9,753 bases of DNA from an uncultured Oscillochloris sp. (GTDB lineage Bacteria; Chloroflexota; Chloroflexia; Chloroflexales; Chloroflexaceae), in assembly GCA_903877945.1 (NCBI GenBank), contig CAIRFY010000048.1:1-9753 (forward strand), written 5' to 3'. The position numbers and the translations under genes are program-made. The notes under the pieces were generated by a model. The model was not told where the DNA came from, did no database searches, and was given only the letters and a program-made list of their open reading frames with translations. This document shows, piece after piece, positions 5,839 through 9,753 of this stretch. Every line of letters starts with the position of its first letter. Position 1 is the stretch's first letter.

Positions 5839-5852
5839 ATTGAGGACATACG

Positions 5853-7847
5853 ATGCAACCATCATCTCATCCGCTCACGGTGATCGAGGACGGCGGGTTC
5901 TCCGCCATCCGAACTGTGGCTCCTCGTCGCCCGCAGTCCGCCCCCGCCGACGACCCGGCGATCCTCCAGGCGGTGCGCGACGCCCTGCTGGATCGGCTCG
6001 ATGCCTCCTTGCTTGATCCGGTCTCTCCGGCGGCTCTGCGTGACCCCGAGGTGCTACGGGTGCTGCGCGAACTGATCGGTCGCCAGATCGAGCAGGGCTA
6101 CGGCCCCCTGCGCGGCTTGCCTATGGACGACACGGGCCTCCTGCGTCTGTTCCAGGAGTCGCTCGGCTGGGGGCCAGCCCAACCCTACCTCGATGACGAG
6201 CGCATCCAGGAGGTTAAGATCATCGGTGATCTGATTATGGTGCAGGAGGAGGGCGCTGATTTCACCCTGACCCCCGAGCGCTTCGCCAACCCGCGCCAGG
6301 TTCTCGACCGCGCCCTGCTCCTGGCCGCCCGGCTGAATGTGCCGCTGAGCCGCGCCCACCCCCAGGACACGCTGCCCCTGGCCCACGGCACCCGTGTCCA
6401 CGTGACCATCCCGCCCTGCACGCCCGAAGAGAGCGCCCTGATCTGCATCCGCCGTGGCCGCCGCGTTGCCTGGGGTCTGGACGACATTATTTCACGCGGA
6501 GCTTGCGATCTGGCCGTAGGCGACCTGCTGCGCCTCCTGGTGCGGGCCGGTTGCTCCTTCCTGATCGCCGGTGAAACCGGCAGCGGCAAGACGGCCTTGC
6601 TGGAGGCGATTGTCAACTCGTGGCCCGGCGAGCCCCACGTGATCACGATTGAGGATAATGTCCAGGAGATCAACGTGCGCCACCGCGCTTGGACCCGCGA
6701 ACTGGTGCAGAGCGTCCTGGAGCATGGGGCGTTTGGCCGGGCTGCCCGCGAGGTGCTGCGTCAGACACCTTCTCTGGTGGCACCCGGCGAAACCCGCGCC
6801 GACGAGGCCGGGGCCATCCTGGCCGTGGCGGTGAGCGGCCATGCGGTGGTGACGACCATCCACGCCCGCTCGGCTGCCCGCGCCGTGCTGCGCTTCGCCG
6901 ATTGCGCGGCGATGCCGGGAGCCTATATCTACGAGGGCCGCCGCGAGAACGCCCTGGAGGACGCCTGCGACAATTTTCAGGCGGTGCTGCATATCGAGAA
7001 GGTCGGCGGGCGGCGCTACATTGACGATCTGCTGCTGCTGGACGGGACGGAGGACGTGGGCGGACGGTTGCGCCCGCGCACCGTGCGCCTGGCCTGGTCC
7101 GAGCCGTCTGAGGGCGGGATGACCTGGCGAACGGCAGCTTCCGCCCAGGGCGACGAACTCGTGTGGGCGGGGGATGACCGCACGCCCGAGGCGCTGGGCC
7201 GTCGGCTGCGCCTGCTCAGCACCCGCGCACAGGTGCGCTCCGCCTCCACCACCCGCGCCGCCGTGGCCGAGGCGATCTCCCGCGCCGATGGTGCGATTCG
7301 CGCCGGTGGCTGCGAGCAGGCCCTGGCTATCCTCCGGCGGGCCTGGGCTGACCGCCACGACGACCGGCTGGCCGCCGCAGCCCAGCGCGCCCTGGAGATT
7401 GACTTCACCGTTGCATCCCGCTACGCCGACTCCGCTCGTCAGATCGCCGATCAGGTCTCCACGGCCCTGCGCGCCCGCCATTGGGATAGTGCCCGCGTAG
7501 CCTACGAACGTGCCGCCACCAACCTGGCCCTCTACGCGGCCTACACGCCCGCCGGTGGCTGGCCCGCCCTGGCCGCCATGATCGCGGCGGGCGAGGCGTC
7601 CGACCAGTCCGCCCACGACGCCGTCGCCCGCGCCGAGGCCGCTCTCGCCCAGGGCCGCGCCCGCGACGCCGCCGACATCCTGGCATCCGCCGAGCCGTCC
7701 CGCCTCTCCGACCCCGCCGCCGCCGAGGTGCTGCGCGCCCGCCGCGCCGCCCTGGCCCAGCTCTGCGCCGCCGGTGAACTGAGCCCCGACGCCTTGATCC
7801 CGGTGGATGCCGCGCTTGCCGCCTATCGAGGGAACGCCCATGTCTGA
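5853..7847 (+). CDS. Second, divergent CpaF-like secretion ATPase with long helical C-terminal extension
   Basis: A 664-residue protein. Residues 1-65 are variable. About 65-235 is a CpaF-type N-terminal domain, with IQEVKIIGDLIMVQEEG and the LPLAHGTRVHVTIPPC strand followed by ICIRRGRR. The ATPase core has Walker A GETGSGKTA (240-248, Lys246), an Asp box ITIEDNVQEI (264-273), an altered Walker B region LVAPGETRADEA (308-319, Glu313 kept, GGEA replaced by ADEA) and a His box SGHAVVTTIHA (328-338). From about 398 on there are roughly 265 extra residues. Residues 445-664 are Ala/Arg-rich and strongly helical, with TPR-like pairs such as CEQALAILRRAW, HWDSARVAYERAA and GRARDAADILASAE. Ordinary CpaF proteins end soon after the ATPase core, so this tail is unusual; the TPR reading is an inference. 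The 8-nt overlap with tadB argues for tight coupling to the platform. The start has only a weak GAGGA 6 nt upstream. Whether it is an active second motor or a regulator cannot be told from sequence. Confidence 0.87.
   Translation: MQPSSHPLTVIEDGGFSAIRTVAPRRPQSAPADDPAILQAVRDALLDRLDASLLDPVSPAALRDPEVLRVLRELIGRQIEQGYGPLRGLPMDDTGLLRLFQESLGWGPAQPYLDDERIQEVKIIGDLIMVQEEGADFTLTPERFANPRQVLDRALLLAARLNVPLSRAHPQDTLPLAHGTRVHVTIPPCTPEESALICIRRGRRVAWGLDDIISRGACDLAVGDLLRLLVRAGCSFLIAGETGSGKTALLEAIVNSWPGEPHVITIEDNVQEINVRHRAWTRELVQSVLEHGAFGRAAREVLRQTPSLVAPGETRADEAGAILAVAVSGHAVVTTIHARSAARAVLRFADCAAMPGAYIYEGRRENALEDACDNFQAVLHIEKVGGRRYIDDLLLLDGTEDVGGRLRPRTVRLAWSEPSEGGMTWRTAASAQGDELVWAGDDRTPEALGRRLRLLSTRAQVRSASTTRAAVAEAISRADGAIRAGGCEQALAILRRAWADRHDDRLAAAAQRALEIDFTVASRYADSARQIADQVSTALRARHWDSARVAYERAATNLALYAAYTPAGGWPALAAMIAAGEASDQSAHDAVARAEAALAQGRARDAADILASAEPSRLSDPAAAEVLRARRAALAQLCAAGELSPDALIPVDAALAAYRGNAHV
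7828..7833 (+). promoter_or_regulatory. Shine-Dalgarno deciding the tadB start
   Basis: GAGGGA lies 6 nt before the ATG at 7840. It favours that start over an in-frame ATG at 7807, which would add eleven residues and lengthen the overlap with the upstream ATPase gene. The site lies within the coding sequence of that gene. Confidence 0.7.
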
Positions 7848-8790
7848 CATCGTCGCCACTACCACCCACCCGGCCACCGCATGGCTGATTGGGGCAACCC
7901 CACCGGCCCTGGTGTCCGCCGCCCTGCTCGTCGCCACCTTGCTCCTGCGTGGTCGGCTGGCCCTCGCCCTCTCACTCGCCCAGGCCAAGGCTACCACCCG
8001 TCGGCATCGCAGCACCGGCACGCGCCCCGACCCGGCTCTGGTCTGGGTGCCGACGATGATTGATCCTGGCCGAACGGTCGTCATCTGCGCCGGGGTTGTG
8101 GGTGCCGTGGCCGCCGCTCTCAGCCTGACCGTGCCTATCTTTCTGGCCCTGGCCCTGGCCACGCCACTGGCCGCCCTCCTGATCTGGGCGCTCCTGGCCA
8201 TCGCCGAGGCCCGCTACGTCGCCCTGATCGACCGCGACCTGACGGCGGCCCTTGGCCGGATGAGCGCACTGCTCAGGAGCGGCAGCGGCTTTCGCACCGC
8301 TCTTGAGCGTCTGTTGGCCGATATGCCAGTTGGGCCGCTGCGCGACGAGTGGAGCTACCTGCTCACCCGCCAGGGGGCCAACCTGGCATCCGGCGGGATC
8401 GCCACCCCCCAGCAGGTGGTGGCCGCCCTCGCCGAACAGACCGCCTCGGCACGTCAGGCCACCTTGCTCAGCCACCTGAGCGTTGCCGTCGGCCAGCCCC
8501 AGGATGTGCTGGCCCGTCGCTGTGAAGCCGCCTACGACGCCATCCAGTCATCGGATCGCCGCCGCGAGGAGGCGGTCACGGAACTGGCGCAGATGCGCTA
8601 CAGCGGCATGGCCGTGGGTATGGCCGGGATCGCGATGGCCGCCTATCTCACCCTCACCCAATGGGAGCGAGTCATCGACGCCTACAGCACACCCCTCGGC
8701 ATGGTGGTGGGCGCGGTGGTGATCGGTGCCCTGGCCCTGCCGATCATCGGCGGACTCCTGCTCGCCCGCGCCGCCGATGTGGATTATTAA
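7840..8790 (+). CDS. tadB: TadB-like inner-membrane platform protein (T2SF domain)
   Basis: A 316-residue integral membrane protein of the type II secretion F (GspF/TadB) family. Predicted membrane segments lie at about 17-37, 79-97, 99-122, 253-272 and 287-309. The cytoplasmic T2SF domain (about 130-252) contains the family-like stretch MSALLRSGSGFRTALERLL and a second helical hairpin with RRCEAAYDAIQSSDRRREEAV. TadB forms the membrane platform with TadC, on which the CpaF-type ATPase works. The start at 7840 gives an 8-nt overlap with the upstream ATPase gene. TadC follows after only 22 nt, so this is one transcription unit. The start at 7807 is a possible alternative. Confidence 0.88.
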   Translation: MSDIVATTTHPATAWLIGATPPALVSAALLVATLLLRGRLALALSLAQAKATTRRHRSTGTRPDPALVWVPTMIDPGRTVVICAGVVGAVAAALSLTVPIFLALALATPLAALLIWALLAIAEARYVALIDRDLTAALGRMSALLRSGSGFRTALERLLADMPVGPLRDEWSYLLTRQGANLASGGIATPQQVVAALAEQTASARQATLLSHLSVAVGQPQDVLARRCEAAYDAIQSSDRRREEAVTELAQMRYSGMAVGMAGIAMAAYLTLTQWERVIDAYSTPLGMVVGAVVIGALALPIIGGLLLARAADVDY

Positions 8791-8801
8791 ACACCCTCCC
8801 C

Positions 8802-8809
8802 AGGAGAAA
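8802..8809 (+). promoter_or_regulatory. Shine-Dalgarno deciding the tadC start
   Basis: AGGAGAAA lies 3 nt before the ATG at 8813. It selects this start over the in-frame ATG at 8726, which would overlap tadB by 65 nt and add a non-family-like leader. Confidence 0.8.
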
Positions 8810-8812
8810 CCT

Positions 8813-9589
8813 ATGGAAGACCTGTTAATCGTACCGGGGGCACCCTACTTTCTTGGCTCCCTCGCCGGGTGCCTACTTGCTGGTCTCGGCCTCACGCTGA
8901 TTGCGCCACGCCCCGCGTCCACCGGCCCCGCCGTCCCACACCTGAGCCTCGCTACCGGCCAGATCGCCGGTATATCCCTGGCCGCCTTGCTCCTGCTCAC
9001 CGTCATCGCCGGGGGCATCCAGGGCGCAGCGCGCAGCCTCCTTCTGACCACGGCCATCGGTGCCTACCTCGCCCTCGGTCTGGTGATCCCTCGTCGGCCC
9101 ATCGTCCGTCGCCAACAAGAGGCTGCCGAACTGCGTCGGCTCACCCCCGGCATGATCGCCTTTGTGCGCGTGGGCATGGGCAGCTTCGAGTCGCCCACCG
9201 CGATCATGAGCCGCTACGTCGCCCAGACCCACCCGCGCCTCGCCCCCATGCGCCAACTGGTAGCCGAGGCCATCCAGATCGGCCAGGATCGCCGCCTGCG
9301 CCCCTTCGCCGCCCTGGCTACCGCCGCCCGCCCGCGTGGCTGCCGCGAACTAACCGATGTCGCCGACGCCCTGGCCCAGTCCGAGGCCGAGGGTGCCTCT
9401 GCCGAGTCTGTCCTCGCGGCCCAGCAGGCCACCCTGGAACTGATCCTCCAGAGCGAGTTTAAGCGCGAGCTGCGCCGCCGCACGATGTACCTGCTGCTGA
9501 TGGTGGCGATCAGCCTGGTGGTGGGCATTATGATCAACTTGCTCTGGATCATGACTAGGGGCGGTGCCGTGTTCACGCAGATGGGGTAG
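8813..9589 (+). CDS. tadC: TadC-like inner-membrane platform protein (T2SF domain)
   Basis: A 258-residue membrane protein. Hydrophobic segments lie at about 10-30, 51-69, 74-93 and 225-247. Between the third and last is a cytoplasmic T2SF-like helical domain. It includes ELRRLTPGMIAFVRVGMGSF and the stretch TDVADALAQSEAEGASAESV (181-200), which resembles the second helical hairpin of TadC before the final membrane helix. TadC pairs with TadB in the pilus platform. Its position directly after tadB, in the same order as in known Tad clusters, supports the call more than similarity of the N-terminal half, which is divergent. It is the last gene in the window, and the following 164 nt contain no supported gene. 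Confidence 0.85.
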   Translation: MEDLLIVPGAPYFLGSLAGCLLAGLGLTLIAPRPASTGPAVPHLSLATGQIAGISLAALLLLTVIAGGIQGAARSLLLTTAIGAYLALGLVIPRRPIVRRQQEAAELRRLTPGMIAFVRVGMGSFESPTAIMSRYVAQTHPRLAPMRQLVAEAIQIGQDRRLRPFAALATAARPRGCRELTDVADALAQSEAEGASAESVLAAQQATLELILQSEFKRELRRRTMYLLLMVAISLVVGIMINLLWIMTRGGAVFTQMG

Positions 9590-9605
9590 CTGTGAAGAAT
9601 TAAGG

Positions 9606-9753
9606 GTAAGGCATGGTTCAATCCAGCGTGACAGTTCAGCGATGAAACGATGACGCGGTGAGGCGTTCCGTATCGCCTCATCGCCTCATCGCAAGACTGT
9701 AAAGCTGAATGTACCCATTTTGAAACATGCCTAAGGGATGGTTCAATCCAGCG
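9606..9753. repeat. Direct repeat pair after tadC, second copy cut by window end
   Basis: The 16-nt sequence ATGGTTCAATCCAGCG occurs at 9613-9628 and again at 9738-9753, a spacing of 125 nt. Both copies are preceded by a TAAGG-containing stretch. The second copy runs into the window edge, so the repeat may be longer or part of a tandem series. The first copy is preceded by GTAAGGC, as at 5695. ACATGCCTAAG at 9725-9735 is close to the inverse of the TAAGGCATG motif. Nature unknown. Confidence 0.75.
9655..9684. other. Hairpin downstream of tadC, possible 3' end structure
   Basis: GCGGTGAGGCG (9655-9665) pairs with CGCCTCATCGC (9674-9684) over 11 bp with one G-T wobble and an 8-nt loop. The right arm is followed by a second CTCATCGC, so a shifted pairing is also possible. 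It lies 66 nt after the tadC stop, where an operon end might be, but no T-tract follows, so intrinsic termination is only a weak possibility. Confidence 0.5.

Noticed and set aside
6492..8201. 569-codon minus-strand open frame
   Set aside because: It lies antisense to the second CpaF-like gene and tadB, which have clear motifs. Long opposite-strand frames are expected at this GC content, and its Gly/Ala/Arg-rich composition is typical of a shadow frame.
9655..9684. Rho-independent terminator after tadC
   Set aside because: The hairpin is real, but no T-tract follows it; it is kept only as a hairpin.

Overview
The window is a GC-rich bacterial segment whose genes all read on the plus strand. 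It holds most of a Tad/Flp-type (type IVc) pilus or secretion gene cluster. In order: the 3' end of a large, probably surface-exposed protein; a TadE-like pseudopilin; a second TadE/TadG-like pseudopilin; a CpaB/RcpC-like SAF-domain protein; a CpaF/TadA-like secretion ATPase; a CpaE/TadZ-like MinD/ParA-family ATPase; a second, longer and divergent CpaF-like ATPase; a TadB-like inner-membrane platform protein; and a TadC-like platform protein. No tRNA, rRNA, CRISPR array or transposase gene was seen.

The organism cannot be named from the sequence alone. High GC, an apparently secretin-less Tad cluster with divergent components, and abundant intergenic GGATTG heptamer arrays and GC-rich palindromes are compatible with a filamentous Chloroflexota (Chloroflexales-like) genome. 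That is an inference of moderate-to-low confidence.

Layout: 1-771 surface protein (5' end outside the window); 772-1000 heptamer array plus a palindromic interspersed repeat; 1001-1986 two pseudopilin genes joined by a TAATG overlap; 1987-2093 inverted heptamer element A; 2094-2942 cpaB-like; 2943-3096 inverted heptamer element B; 3097-4311 cpaF-like; 4304-4426 inverted heptamer element C, which overlaps the cpaF stop codon; 4439-5698 cpaE/tadZ-like; 5699-5852 GC-rich palindrome plus a half heptamer array; 5853-7847 second cpaF-like ATPase, overlapping tadB by 8 nt; 7840-8790 tadB-like; 8813-9589 tadC-like; 9590-9753 a non-coding tail with a hairpin and a direct repeat cut by the window edge.

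How the genes would work together (family knowledge plus inference): CpaE/TadZ places the machine at a cell pole or site. The CpaF-type hexameric ATPase(s) drive the TadB/TadC platform, which extracts processed pilins from the membrane. TadE/TadG-like pseudopilins initiate or cap the filament, and the CpaB/SAF protein lines the cell-wall passage. No major Flp pilin, prepilin peptidase (TadV/CpaA), secretin (RcpA/CpaC) or TadD is present in the window; they must lie elsewhere or be absent. The two most notable points are the pair of different CpaF-like motors in one cluster, and the repeated heptamer-array inverted elements that fill the uncoupled gene junctions and share a related 24-nt core.
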